Shown: positions 34,054 through 43,442, counted from the first letter of the stretch. The stretch is DNA of 64,000 nt from Aureimonas psammosilenae (GCF_009176975.1 NZ_WEZG01000004.1:1-64000); one strand, 5' to 3'. Notes: generated by a model from the sequence alone, not told the origin. Translations and numbers: made by a program.

Positions 34054-35106
34054 ATGAAAATTCTGATCACCGGCAATATGGGCTATGTCGGGCCCGCCGT
34101 CATACGGGAATTGCGCGGAGCCCATCCCGACGCCACGCTTGTCGGCTACGATTCGGCCTTCTTCGCTCATTGCCTGACCGCCGTGGAAGCCGTTCCCGAA
34201 GGCCTTCTGAACGAGCAGCGGTTCGGCGACGTTCGCGCCATTCCCGCCGAACTCCTGCAAGGCTGCGACGCCGTCATTCATCTGGCCGCCGTGTCGAACG
34301 ACCCGATGGGCAGCCGGTTCGAGCAGGTCACCCACGACATCAACCAGGAAGCCTCCGTCGCCATCGCAAAGGCGGCGGCCGCAGCCGGGGTCAAGAACTT
34401 CGTTTTCGCGTCGAGCTGCAGCGTCTACGGCGTCGCCGCCGGTGATTCGCGGAAAGAAACCGATCCGCTGAACCCGATGACTGCCTATGCCAAGTCCAAG
34501 GTCGGCACCGAACAGGGGCTGGCCGGGATCGACGGCTCCATGACGGTCACCTGCCTGCGCTTCGCCACCGCTTGCGGCATGTCCCCGCGCCTTCGCCTCG
34601 ATCTGGTGCTGAACGACTTCGTGGCCTGCGCCCTGTCGTCCGGCGAAATCACGGTGCTCAGCGACGGCACGCCCTGGCGCCCGCTGATCGACACGCAGGA
34701 CATGGCCCGCGCCATCGCCTGGGCCGCGACGCGAGCAAGCGACAATGGCGGGCACTATCTCGTGGTCAATGCCGGCGCGGACTCGGCGAACTATCAGGTT
34801 CGCGATCTCGCCGAAGCCGTGGCGCGTCAGGTGCCCGGCACGCGGATCTCGATCAACACCTCGGCGGCCGTCGACAGCCGCTCCTATAAGGTGGACTTCA
34901 CCCGCTACGCGGAACTGGCCCCCGACCACCAGCCGCGCGTCAAGCTCGACGATTCCATCGCCGAACTCGTCGCGGGGCTGACCGCCATGGGCTTCAACGA
35001 TCCCGACTTCCGGCAGTCGAAGATGATCCGCCTGAAGGTTCTGGAAGGACATATCGCGTCCGGCCGCTTGTCCGGCGCCTTGGAATGGCAGGGGAACAAG
35101 GTATGA
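34054..35106 (+). CDS. NAD-dependent epimerase/dehydratase of the CDP-sugar cassette
   Basis: 350-residue extended SDR acting on nucleotide sugars: glycine motif TGNMGYVG at residues ~7-14, catalytic serine in ASSCSVYG and the YAKSK tyrosine-lysine pair. The ATG at 34054 begins at MKILITGNMG. ATGA overlap with the next gene, a glucose-1-phosphate cytidylyltransferase, indicates that it works on a CDP-hexose. It is not an obvious CDP-glucose 4,6-dehydratase (RfbG), which normally accompanies RfbF, so the product sugar is unknown. Confidence 0.82.
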   Translation: MKILITGNMGYVGPAVIRELRGAHPDATLVGYDSAFFAHCLTAVEAVPEGLLNEQRFGDVRAIPAELLQGCDAVIHLAAVSNDPMGSRFEQVTHDINQEASVAIAKAAAAAGVKNFVFASSCSVYGVAAGDSRKETDPLNPMTAYAKSKVGTEQGLAGIDGSMTVTCLRFATACGMSPRLRLDLVLNDFVACALSSGEITVLSDGTPWRPLIDTQDMARAIAWAATRASDNGGHYLVVNAGADSANYQVRDLAEAVARQVPGTRISINTSAAVDSRSYKVDFTRYAELAPDHQPRVKLDDSIAELVAGLTAMGFNDPDFRQSKMIRLKVLEGHIASGRLSGALEWQGNKV

Positions 35107-35879
35107 AGGTCGCACTTCTGGCAGGCGGTTTCGGAACCCGGCTGAGCGAGGAAACCTCCGTTCGACCGAAACCCATGGTGGAGATCGGCGGACGTCCGAT
35201 TCTCTGGCACATCATGAAGTTCTACGCCCATCACGGCTTGCGCGACTTCGTGGTGCTGGGCGGCTACAAGGTCGAGTATATCCGCGACTACTTCCTGAAC
35301 TACCGCGCCAACGAAAGCGATTTCACCATCGAGCTGAAATCGGGCGAGGTGCAGTGGGCGAGCGCCGTCAACGAGGACTGGCGCGTCACCGTCGTGGATA
35401 CGGGCATGAACTCGATGACCGGGGGCCGTATCCGGCGCGCCCGCCATCTTCTGGGGGACGATACCTTCTGCCTGACCTATGGCGACGGCGTCAGCAACGT
35501 GAACATTCCCGCCCTGATCGACACCCACCGCGCCGCCGAAGCCCTTTGCACGATGACAGCCGTGGTGCAGCCGGGCCGCTACGGCGCGCTGCGCATCGAG
35601 GACGAGACGAACCTCGTCCAGGGCTTCCGCGAAAAGGGCGCGCATGACGGCGGCCTCATCAATGGCGGCTTCTTCGTGTGCGAGCCGGGCATGATCGATC
35701 TCATCGACGCCGACGACACCGTGTTCGAAGGCGAGCCGATGGAGCGGATGATCGAGCGCGGCAAGCTGGCGAGCTACGCGCATGACGGCTTCTGGCAGAG
35801 CATGGACTCGCTTCGCGACCGGCACGTGCTGGAAGAAATGTGGGCCAAGGGCAAGGCGCCCTGGAAGGTGTGGGGATAA
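35103..35879 (+). CDS. rfbF: Glucose-1-phosphate cytidylyltransferase
   Basis: 258-residue RfbF family enzyme making CDP-glucose from CTP and glucose-1-phosphate. Signature segments are LAGGFGTRLSEET at residues ~6-18, RPKPMVEIGGRPILWHIMK, LTYGDGVSNVN (metal-binding Asp) and GGFFVCEP. Length matches the family (about 257). It is first to supply the nucleotide sugar for the cassette and is coupled to the SDR gene by ATGA. Confidence 0.93.
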   Translation: MKVALLAGGFGTRLSEETSVRPKPMVEIGGRPILWHIMKFYAHHGLRDFVVLGGYKVEYIRDYFLNYRANESDFTIELKSGEVQWASAVNEDWRVTVVDTGMNSMTGGRIRRARHLLGDDTFCLTYGDGVSNVNIPALIDTHRAAEALCTMTAVVQPGRYGALRIEDETNLVQGFREKGAHDGGLINGGFFVCEPGMIDLIDADDTVFEGEPMERMIERGKLASYAHDGFWQSMDSLRDRHVLEEMWAKGKAPWKVWG

Positions 35880-35885
35880 GCGGCG

Positions 35886-37235
35886 GTGATCCTCGTCGAT
35901 ACGGCGCTGGCAAAGCGCGAGGCCGAGAACCGGCCGATCAGGGTGGCGCTGGTCGGCGCCGGCTTTCAGGGCAAGGGCATCGTCCGCCAGATCATGACGT
36001 CTGCGGCCGGCAAGCCGATGAAGGGCATGCGCGTCGTCGGCGTCGCCAACCGCAATATCGGCCCTGCCCAGAAGGCCTTCTCCGAGATCGGCATCGAGCC
36101 GACCGTCGCTGATGGGCGCGGCGCGATCGAGCGCGCCATCACTGACGGCCGGCCCGTCGTGACCGAGGATGCGGAAGGCTTGGCGAGCGCCGAGGGCGTC
36201 GACGTCGTGGTCGAGGTCACGGGCTCCATCGACTACGCGGCGCGCGTCGTCCTCAGCGCCATCGAGGCGGGCAAGCACGTCGTCCACATGAATGCCGAAA
36301 TGGACGGCACGGTCGGTCCGATCCTGAAGAACAAGGCGGACGAGAAGGGCGTCATCTACAGCTTCTCCGATGGCGACCAGCCGGGCGTCCAGATGAACCT
36401 CTACCGCTTCGTCGCGGGCCTTGGGGTGACGCCGGTTCTTTGCGGCAACATCAAGGGCCTGCACGACCCCTACCGCAATCCGACGACGCAGCGCCCCTTC
36501 GCCGAGAAATGGGGGCAGAAGCCCGCCATGGTCGCGTCCTTCGCGGACGGCACCAAGATCTCCTACGAGCAGGCGATCGTGGCCAACGGCACCGGCTTTC
36601 GCGTGGCGCGGCGCGGCATGATCGGCCCGGACTTCTCCGGCGGCGATCCTACCGCCCCGCTCGTGCCCTTGGAAGAAACGCTGGCCGCCTTCGGCGAGCA
36701 TCTGAAGGGCGCCGAGACGGGCCTCGTGGATTATGTCGTGGGCGCCCGCCCCGGCCCCGGCGTTTTCGTGCTCGGCACCCATGACGACCCGGTGCAGAAG
36801 CACTTCCTCAATCTCTACAAGCTCGGCACCGGGCCCTTCTACTGCTTCTACACGCCCTACCATCTCTGCCATTTCGAGGTGCCGAACTCGATCGCCCGCG
36901 CGGTTCTCTTCGGCGACGCGGTGCTGACGCCCCGAGGCGGCCCCGAGGTCGGGGTGATCGCGCTCGCCAAGAAGGATCTGGCGGCCGGCGAGGTCATCGA
37001 GGAGTTCGGCGGCTACGAGGCCTATGGCGTGGCGGAGAATTCCGACGTGATCGAGCGGGACGACCTCCTGCCGCTCGGCCTCGCGCTCGGCGCGACGCTG
37101 CGCCATCCGGTGGCGAAGGACACCCCGCTTCGCTTCGCCGATGTTTCCATTCCCGAGGGCCGGATCGTGGACGCGCTTTATTCCGAACAGCGCCGACGCT
37201 TCGCGGCCCCTTCTTCATCAGGACCTGCCGCATGA
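35886..37235 (+). CDS. NAD(P)-binding oxidoreductase with C-terminal SAF domain (COG4091-like)
   Basis: 449-residue protein. The N-terminal half is a Rossmann domain (VALVGAGFQGKGIVRQIM, residues ~20-37) resembling homoserine dehydrogenase, with VVVEVTGSIDYAARVVLSAIEAGKHV and an MNAEMDGTVGP segment. The C-terminal ~90 residues (from PRGGPEVGVIALAKKDLAAGEV) form an SAF/AFP-like domain. Such proteins are predicted homoserine dehydrogenase-like and often occur with nucleotide-sugar genes; their reaction is not established to my knowledge. The GTG start is six bases after rfbF, and the gene overlaps the 3,5-epimerase gene by four bases, so a step in CDP-sugar synthesis is likely. Confidence 0.75.
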   Translation: MILVDTALAKREAENRPIRVALVGAGFQGKGIVRQIMTSAAGKPMKGMRVVGVANRNIGPAQKAFSEIGIEPTVADGRGAIERAITDGRPVVTEDAEGLASAEGVDVVVEVTGSIDYAARVVLSAIEAGKHVVHMNAEMDGTVGPILKNKADEKGVIYSFSDGDQPGVQMNLYRFVAGLGVTPVLCGNIKGLHDPYRNPTTQRPFAEKWGQKPAMVASFADGTKISYEQAIVANGTGFRVARRGMIGPDFSGGDPTAPLVPLEETLAAFGEHLKGAETGLVDYVVGARPGPGVFVLGTHDDPVQKHFLNLYKLGTGPFYCFYTPYHLCHFEVPNSIARAVLFGDAVLTPRGGPEVGVIALAKKDLAAGEVIEEFGGYEAYGVAENSDVIERDDLLPLGLALGATLRHPVAKDTPLRFADVSIPEGRIVDALYSEQRRRFAAPSSSGPAA

Positions 37236-37780
37236 TCATCCAGGAAACGGAACTCAAGGACGCGCGTATCATCGACATCGAGGCGCGCGGCGACGAGCGC
37301 GGCTGGTTCGGGCGCACATTCTGCGACGCCGAATTCGGCGCGGCGGGCCTCGAAACCCGCTTCGTCCAGCAGAACGCTTCGGTGTCGGCGGAGAAGGGCA
37401 CGATCCGCGGCATGCATTTCCAGCGCCCGCCTCATGCCGAGGTGAAACTGATCCGCTGCCTTCGCGGCGCGATCCTCGACGTGATCGTGGACATGCGCAA
37501 GGACTCCCCGACCTATCTGAAGCACCAGGGCTTCGAGCTGTCGGCCGCGAACCGTCGCCTTCTCTACGTGCCGCGCGGCTTCGCCCACGGCTTCCAGACG
37601 CTGACCGACGATATCGAGGTGAGCTATCTCGTGTCGGCGCCCTATACGCCGTCAGTCGAAGGCGGCGTGCGCTACAGCGACCCGAAGATCGGCATCTCCT
37701 GGCCCCTCCCCGTCAGCGTGATCTCCGACAAGGACGCCAACTGGCCCCTTCTCGACGGCACGAACCACCCCGATCTCTGA
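37232..37780 (+). CDS. dTDP-4-dehydrorhamnose 3,5-epimerase family protein
   Basis: 182-residue cupin epimerase of the RmlC family, normal length. The catalytic-base region GTIRGMHFQRPPHAEVKLIRC (within residues ~54-75), VPRGFAHGFQTL and the YSDPKIGISWPLP end are conserved. Genuine rmlABD genes are absent here, and the gene is coupled to a CTP-dependent pathway, so it probably epimerises a CDP-4-keto sugar rather than the dTDP substrate. It closes the four-gene cassette. Confidence 0.87.
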   Translation: MIIQETELKDARIIDIEARGDERGWFGRTFCDAEFGAAGLETRFVQQNASVSAEKGTIRGMHFQRPPHAEVKLIRCLRGAILDVIVDMRKDSPTYLKHQGFELSAANRRLLYVPRGFAHGFQTLTDDIEVSYLVSAPYTPSVEGGVRYSDPKIGISWPLPVSVISDKDANWPLLDGTNHPDL

Positions 37781-37788
37781 CGATCCCC

Positions 37789-37820
37789 GCGCACCGGGGC
37801 GTGAAACCTCTCCGGTGCGC
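37789..37820. terminator. Hairpin between convergent genes
   Basis: GCGCACCGG (37789-37797) and CCGGTGCGC (37812-37820) form a perfect 9-bp stem with a 14-base loop, followed on the plus strand by TTCT. It sits between the convergent stop codons of the epimerase and the acyltransferase-like gene and can serve both. Confidence 0.55.
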
Positions 37821-37822
37821 TT

Positions 37823-38710
37823 CTAGAAGACCTTCCAGACGAGGCTGGAGTAGCGATACTGCGCGCGCTTCTTCGCGACTCGGACGCGGACGATCCGAAA
37901 TCCCAGCATTCTCTGGAAATGCCGCAGGCCATTGTCCAGCTCGAAGGGGCTGCGCGTATCCGCCAGGTAACGGACACCTTTGGCCGACAGTCGCTCCACC
38001 ACGATCTGGGTCAGATAATAGCGCGTATCCGAGTGCTGCTTGCTGTCGCCAAGCGTCAGAAAGGCGGTCAGAACCGCCCATTGTCCGTCATGGGGCGTGA
38101 CGGCGATCATCAACGGCTCGCCGTCCTGCGAGAAGGCGACGGTCCACATGCCGAGGCCAATCAGAAACTTGTGGTCCGCATCGACCTGCCGATAACGGGC
38201 ATCGGCTTTCTTTTCCAACGCCTCTTCCAGCACCCCGACGAGCCGCTCCTGTTCGGCCCAGTCGTCAACGGCCCGCCATGTGACGCCGGCACCAACCGCC
38301 GCCCTCGCCTTGCGGCGCAAGGTCTGGCGGCTCGAACCCTGGCTATAGGCTTCCGGTTTATCGGGAACGGGAAGGATGCACGCGCCGGTGGCGCCCAAGG
38401 TGACCGTGTTCTTGAAAAATCGCTTGGTCAGGGCTTCGTGGATCGTTTTTCCCTGGGAACATTCCGATAGCGAAGCGTCCACAACAGGCAACCGCAGCAC
38501 GTTCTGGATTGCGCGAATGGATCGGCGTGGATGACGAAGAAAAAAGGAAAGGTACTTCCTTTCCATGGTCCTATAGAATTCCAAATAACTCGAAAGATCC
38601 TGTTCGGCCGTGACGACCGTTGCTGCAGGCGCATCTGAGCGCTCTGTCCAATTCCAAATCTTCTTCAAAAGGTCACGCATCCGATAATCGAATTTGAGTT
38701 CGGCAACCAT
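37823..38710 (-). CDS. GNAT/FemAB-like acyltransferase-fold protein, function unknown
   Basis: 295-residue protein without a close family assignment. The middle (SRQTLRRKARAAV near 127-140) and the C-terminal half, with VTPHDGQWAVLTAFLTLG followed by a helix-rich SPFELDNGLRHFQRMLGF segment, resemble the GNAT_6/FemAB acetyltransferase fold found in exopolysaccharide clusters. Many residues around 90-115 are hydrophobic or aliphatic, but no clear membrane helix is seen. The start may be 38710 or the Met at 38680. A role in acylating a sugar or lipid-linked unit is plausible from context only. Confidence 0.65.
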   Translation of the reverse strand: MVAELKFDYRMRDLLKKIWNWTERSDAPAATVVTAEQDLSSYLEFYRTMERKYLSFFLRHPRRSIRAIQNVLRLPVVDASLSECSQGKTIHEALTKRFFKNTVTLGATGACILPVPDKPEAYSQGSSRQTLRRKARAAVGAGVTWRAVDDWAEQERLVGVLEEALEKKADARYRQVDADHKFLIGLGMWTVAFSQDGEPLMIAVTPHDGQWAVLTAFLTLGDSKQHSDTRYYLTQIVVERLSAKGVRYLADTRSPFELDNGLRHFQRMLGFRIVRVRVAKKRAQYRYSSLVWKVF

Positions 38711-39058
38711 GTCATCGGGATCGCACGCGGAATCTTGTGCTTTTCCTATAGACGCGACACATGGATATCTTCAATCCATTGATGCCGCTTTCCACTTGGA
38801 TCTGTCGCCATTACTAACAAATCCGATTTTCATCCAGACATCGCGACTGAGCCGGGGCTCCAAAACCTACCTGACTCTATGTCATGAAAAGCCGACGCAT
38901 CCTTCGAGCGACGCCGAACCCGCTTGGGGCTTCGCATCGCGCGGAAATCAGCCTTTCAATAATGCATCGGCATGAAGAGTCTACGAATGTCCGCCGAACA
39001 AGAAACCCCGACCTCTCGCCGGACAGGGGGCGTTAGCCAGAGGCGACGCTTCGTGGCT
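38711..39058. other. Low-GC intergenic stretch
   Basis: This 348-base gap separates two minus-strand genes and is relatively AT-rich. A short plus-strand frame here has no Shine-Dalgarno or recognisable domain and is not called. The region probably contains the promoter of the acyltransferase-like gene. No strong hairpin was found. Confidence 0.45.
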
Positions 39059-40168
39059 TCACGCCACCTGATCGGCGAGTCCGAGCTTGGCCATGACGAG
39101 TTCGGCAATGGCGAGCGACGACGTCAGGCCGGGCGACTCGATCCCGAAGAGATTGACGAGCCCCGGCAGCGAATGCGCCTCCGGCCCGTCGATGCGGAAA
39201 TCCGCTGCAGGCTCGCCAGGACCGGAAAGCTTGGCGCGAATTCCTGAATAAGCGGGCACCATCCTGTCCGGGTCGATCCGTCCCCAGATCTTGCGCGCCG
39301 CTTCCACGAAAGATTCCCGGCGTCCCGCGTCCACGGTGTAGTCGACGGCCTCGATCCATTCGACATCAGGACCGAAGCGCCCGGCTCCGCCCATGTCGAA
39401 GGTCAAGTGCGTTCCAAGCCCGCCCGGAACCGGAATCGGGTAGATGAGATGGGAGAAAGGCAGCCGCCCGCCATAGGCGAAATAGTTGCCGCGGGCGTAA
39501 CGCACGTGCGGCACGAACGCCTCACCGAGGCCTTCGGTGCGCTCCGCCAGGCGATGGGCCGCAAGGCCGGCGGCATTGACCACGAAGGATGCGGTGACGC
39601 GATCCTCCCCGATCCTCAGTTCCCATTCGTTTTTGACCTGCGACAGGCCCTCGACGGAGGTGAGCCCGACGAAGCGCGCGCCATGCGCTTCGGCTTCGGC
39701 CAGAAGAGCCGTCATGTAGTCGTGGGCGTCGACGATGCCGGTGGAAGGCGACAAAAGCGCCTCGGCGCAGTCGAGTTCGGGTTCGAGAGCGCGTGCTTCG
39801 GCGCCCGTCAGACGTCGCAGATCGCGAACGCTGGCGGCTTCGGCATTGCGGACGATCCGATCGAGATCGGCGCCCTGGTCGGGCGTCGCGGCGAAGATCA
39901 GCTTGCCGATCCGCTTGAAGGGCACTTGGTGGCTTTCGCAAAAGGCGTAGAGCAGCTCGCGACCGCGCACGCAAAGCCGCTCCTTCAACGGCAAGCCCGA
40001 ATAATAGATGCCGGCATGGATCACTTCGCTGTTGCGCGAACTCGTCCAGGAACCGAAGGAGCGCTCTCCGTCCAGAATCAGGCATTCGCGCCCGGACCGG
40101 GCCAAAGCCGCGCCGATCGCCAGACCGACAACACCCGCGCCGACGACGACGGCATCCACATCCGCCAT
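39059..40168 (-). CDS. FAD-dependent oxidoreductase, L-2-hydroxyglutarate dehydrogenase-like
   Basis: 369-residue DAO-family flavoprotein. The FAD Rossmann motif DAVVVGAGVVGLAIG lies at residues ~4-18, and the TSSRNSEVIHAGIYY segment that follows is typical of LhgO-type L-2-hydroxyacid oxidases; the C-terminal GIESPGLTSSLAIAELV flavin-contact block is complete. The start at 40168 has a GGAA box seven bases upstream. It probably oxidises an L-2-hydroxy acid to the keto acid. Why it sits among exopolysaccharide genes is unclear; it may simply be a neighbour. Confidence 0.85.
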   Translation of the reverse strand: MADVDAVVVGAGVVGLAIGAALARSGRECLILDGERSFGSWTSSRNSEVIHAGIYYSGLPLKERLCVRGRELLYAFCESHQVPFKRIGKLIFAATPDQGADLDRIVRNAEAASVRDLRRLTGAEARALEPELDCAEALLSPSTGIVDAHDYMTALLAEAEAHGARFVGLTSVEGLSQVKNEWELRIGEDRVTASFVVNAAGLAAHRLAERTEGLGEAFVPHVRYARGNYFAYGGRLPFSHLIYPIPVPGGLGTHLTFDMGGAGRFGPDVEWIEAVDYTVDAGRRESFVEAARKIWGRIDPDRMVPAYSGIRAKLSGPGEPAADFRIDGPEAHSLPGLVNLFGIESPGLTSSLAIAELVMAKLGLADQVA

Positions 40169-40238
40169 GGAAGATTCCTTTCGAAAAGCCGGCGTGCCGA
40201 CGCTCGGCACTGCTGGGATGAACAAAAAGGCGCCGTTT

Positions 40239-41345
40239 CTAGCCCCTCGCAGGTTTCGAGGCCTCGATCGCCTTGAGCATCGTCCGAGCCGCGCGCTCCC
40301 AGGTGAAGCCGCGCGCCTGGTCGAGCCCCTTCCGCCGCATCTCCTCGCGAAAAGGCACGTCGTCGACGAGGCGGCGAATGGCGCTCGTCCATTCGCTCGC
40401 GCGGTGAGGGTCGGCGATCAAAGCCGCATCGCCGCAGACTTCCGGTAAAGCGCCGCAGGGCGCGATGATGGCCGGGCAGCCGAGAAGCATGGCTTCAAGG
40501 GGCGGCAGGCCGAAGCCTTCGGTGAGGGAGGGACACGCGAAGGCCTTGGCCTGCCCGAAAAGGGCGGCAAGTTCCCCATCGCTGATCCGGCCGAGAAAGC
40601 GCACGTTTGGCCCCGCTTGGACGCCTTCCTTCTCGAAATCGGCCCGGCCTGCCGCCCCGAACAGGACGAGCTCCACGTCGGCGAGAGCGGGATCGGAGAA
40701 GGCCTCAATGAGGATGCGCACGTTCTTGTGCGCCTGCGTATTGGCGAGAGCGAGAACGAAGTTCCGGCCCTCGAGCCCGACCGACGCCGGATAGCCAGCC
40801 TGCGGCACGACGCGCAGGATATGGTCGCAGCCATTGGGAACCACGACGATCTTTTCCGGCTTCGCGATGCCGTAATGCACGAGCTGGGACTTGGAATATT
40901 CCGAAACGGTCAGAACCAGGCGGCCCCGCTTCGCCGCCACGGGGAAGTTCGTCTTGTACCAAAGGCGGAAGCCCTTGGAATAGGACTGAGGCGTCGAATA
41001 AACCTGCGCGTCATGCATCATCATGACGGAGTTCGAATAGGCGAGCGGGCTGATGTTGCAAAGGCTGACAAGCGTGCGTCCCCGCGCCAGCCTCGGCAAT
41101 TCGACCTGCTCCCACAGGATGTTCCGCAAATATCCGCTGAGCCGGCCGCTTTTCGTGCTGGCAATCCGCGACAAGGAAAGGTCGTGCGTTTCGGCTTCCG
41201 GCATCAACAGTTCGGCCGACACCCTCGACGCCACGTCCTTGTCCTTGGCCAGGATCTCGTCCAAGGCGAGAATGATCTCGCCGGCGACGCGGTGCACGCC
41301 GGTCGGGGCGCTGGTCAGAAACTTGCCGTTGAAGACGATATCCAT
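40239..41345 (-). CDS. Glycosyltransferase family 4 (GT-B)
   Basis: 368-residue GT-B glycosyltransferase. The N-terminal strand MDIVFNGKFLTSAPTGVHRV is the acceptor domain; the C-terminal domain has the donor-binding SLTEGFGLPPLEAMLLGCPAI with the E-x7-E pattern of retaining family 4 enzymes. It is likely to add a sugar to the exopolysaccharide repeat unit in the cytoplasm. The start at 41345 matches the family N-terminus; the frame upstream is Arg-rich and non-homologous. Confidence 0.87.
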   Translation of the reverse strand: MDIVFNGKFLTSAPTGVHRVAGEIILALDEILAKDKDVASRVSAELLMPEAETHDLSLSRIASTKSGRLSGYLRNILWEQVELPRLARGRTLVSLCNISPLAYSNSVMMMHDAQVYSTPQSYSKGFRLWYKTNFPVAAKRGRLVLTVSEYSKSQLVHYGIAKPEKIVVVPNGCDHILRVVPQAGYPASVGLEGRNFVLALANTQAHKNVRILIEAFSDPALADVELVLFGAAGRADFEKEGVQAGPNVRFLGRISDGELAALFGQAKAFACPSLTEGFGLPPLEAMLLGCPAIIAPCGALPEVCGDAALIADPHRASEWTSAIRRLVDDVPFREEMRRKGLDQARGFTWERAARTMLKAIEASKPARG

Positions 41346-41924
41346 TCCGTATCCAAATCTCCGGCGCTCGAAGCGCGACCGCCCTGCCTGGACCGCCACT
41401 CCAGCTTCCATGCCCGATCAGCTTTTGCCGAAGCAAGCGCTTCCGACGATCCTGCGCGCGACCAAAGGGGCCGAGGCAACAGATCGGAGGCGAAGAACAG
41501 TCTGCAACGTGCGGCACGACGTCGGCCCTGTTTCCCGGCGGGAATGGTTCGCAGATGCGTTCCTGTCATGCAAGTTCGAGCGCCCGTTGGGAAGCGACGT
41601 TTGAATCGAAGGTAAATTCACCAGGTCTTGCAAGGACAAAAGCAAAGCGCGGAGCGCTTGGAAACGTGTTCCGGGGCCGGAAAGAAAGATCCGGCCCAGC
41701 GGAACGACCGTGAACCATAATCCGATAATCAAGCGAAATCACTCGCTGCCTCCAAGTCTGCGATGATCGGGACGATGGCGTTCGGCTCCGCGTCCGCCTA
41801 CAAGCGGTCGGCAGCCCGAACCGGGCAGCGGCGCATGAATCAACGCGCGGGTCACCGTTCCACGATTGCGTGCGCCGGCCGCATCGCCCTTGGGGCGAAA
41901 GCCGCAAGGAGACGAAAAAGAACG
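41346..41924. other. Divergent intergenic region upstream of the flippase gene
   Basis: This 579-base gap lies between the divergent glycosyltransferase and flippase genes. Frames through it lack recognisable domains. It should hold promoters for both units. AAGGAG at 41906-41911 is the likely ribosome binding site of the flippase, about 13 bases before its ATG. Confidence 0.45.
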
Positions 41925-43442
41925 ATGGCGTCGCCGAGCCTCACTCACAAGGCCGCCCTTGCGAGCATATGGGCGGTCGGCGGACGATTCATCGCCCGCA
42001 TCATCGACCTTGCCAGCCTGCTGATCCTGGCGCGCATTCTCACGCCCGCCGATTTCGGCATGGTCGCCGTCGCGACGACCGTTCTTTCGCTCGTGGAGGC
42101 GATCCTCGAACTGCCGCTGAACCAAGCGCTGATCCGCCAGCCGACGCTGACGAAGCCGATGTTCGACACGGCGCTGACTCTCGGCCTCATGCGCAGCGTG
42201 GCGATCGGCGCCATCATGGTCGTCGCGGCATGGCCGCTCTCGATCTACTACGAAAATCCCGCCTTGTTTCCGCTGATCGCAGCCTTATCGCTGGCCCCGG
42301 CGTTGCGCGGTCTCGTCAGTCCGAAGCTTGTCGTCTTCATGCGCGAGTTCGACTTTCGCCGGGAATTCACCATCGACATCGCCGGCAAGCTTTGCACCCT
42401 CGTCGTGTCCACGAGCCTCGCCATCTGGACGGGCAGTTACTGGGCTTTGGCGGCCGGGACGGTCGCCGGCCCGCTGATGTCGACGGCCCTGTCCTATGTT
42501 CTGGCGCCGCTGGCGCCCCGCCTGACGCTTTCCGAATGGAAGATCTATCAGGACATGATCGGCTGGAACACCTTGTCCCAGACCATCAGCGCCTTCAACT
42601 GGCAGTTCGACCGCCTGCTTCTTCCGCGCTACACGAGTCTTTCGCTGTTCGGCGCCTTCGGTGTCGCCGATACGCTGGCGGGCATCATCCAGCAGACCTT
42701 CGTCGTGCCCTTGATCCGGCCCTTGAGCGCAGCGTTCACCAAGCTTTCCACGAACGAGGAGCGCATCGCCGCTTATCGCAGCGCAACGGAAGCCGTCGTG
42801 ATCGTCGCGGCCCCGCTTCTGATCGGTCTGGCGGCTCTGGCCGAGCCTGCCCTTCGCATCGTCGTGGGTGAAAAATGGCTGGCGGCAACGCCGTTTCTCA
42901 CCAGCCTCGCTCTTATCGGTCTCCTCAGCCTGCCGCTGCTGATCCTCGGGCCGCTCGTCGTGGCGCTCGACCGCACGCGCTATGGCGCGGCGCGCGTGGC
43001 GGTGGAAATGGCCGTGAAGACCCCGGCGACCCTGATCGGCGTCATCTATTACGGCATCGAGGGAGCGCTGGTGGCCAGGGCACTGGCGGGCATAGCCGCC
43101 TATGCCGCCAATGTCGTGATCGTCAGGCGCCTTATCGGGATGGGCATCGTCGCGCAGCTCCGGGCGCTTGTCCGCCCCGCCTGCTGCGCGGCAATCATGG
43201 CGGTTTGCCTGCTCGCCGTCCGGCCCTTGCTGGCCGGCATGCCCTTGTCGCCGCAACTGGTACTGGGCTCGCTCGTCGTCGGCCTCCTCGGAATGACGCT
43301 CTTTTGGGTGATGATTCTCGCGAGCTGGTACGCCGTCGGCTGCCCCAACGGCATCGAGACCGTCGTCATGAGAACTCTCGATCATCTTCGCACCCGCGCG
43401 ATGACGATCGCCCGGCGCCGGCGGGCTACCAACCATGAATGA
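41925..43442 (+). CDS. wzx: Oligosaccharide flippase Wzx
   Basis: 505-residue MOP-superfamily flippase with about 12-14 hydrophobic segments. It opens with LTHKAALASIWAVGGRFIARI and the typical LARILTPADFGMVAVATTVL motif of Wzx/ExoT proteins. It moves the undecaprenyl-linked repeat unit to the periplasm for polymerisation. The frame is open further upstream to 41763, but that part is basic and non-homologous; ATG 41925 is preferred. Neighbouring Wzy-like and Wzz-like genes support the assignment. Confidence 0.88.
   Translation: MASPSLTHKAALASIWAVGGRFIARIIDLASLLILARILTPADFGMVAVATTVLSLVEAILELPLNQALIRQPTLTKPMFDTALTLGLMRSVAIGAIMVVAAWPLSIYYENPALFPLIAALSLAPALRGLVSPKLVVFMREFDFRREFTIDIAGKLCTLVVSTSLAIWTGSYWALAAGTVAGPLMSTALSYVLAPLAPRLTLSEWKIYQDMIGWNTLSQTISAFNWQFDRLLLPRYTSLSLFGAFGVADTLAGIIQQTFVVPLIRPLSAAFTKLSTNEERIAAYRSATEAVVIVAAPLLIGLAALAEPALRIVVGEKWLAATPFLTSLALIGLLSLPLLILGPLVVALDRTRYGAARVAVEMAVKTPATLIGVIYYGIEGALVARALAGIAAYAANVVIVRRLIGMGIVAQLRALVRPACCAAIMAVCLLAVRPLLAGMPLSPQLVLGSLVVGLLGMTLFWVMILASWYAVGCPNGIETVVMRTLDHLRTRAMTIARRRRATNHE

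Noticed and set aside
34905-37106. Minus-strand open frame of 733 codons across the CDP-sugar cassette
   Set aside because: It overlaps three well-supported coupled plus-strand genes. Its His/Arg/Asp-rich translation is typical of antisense reading in high-GC DNA.
38694-38975. Plus-strand frame of 93 codons between two minus-strand genes
   Set aside because: It overlaps the start of the acyltransferase-like gene, lacks a Shine-Dalgarno and has no recognisable sequence pattern.
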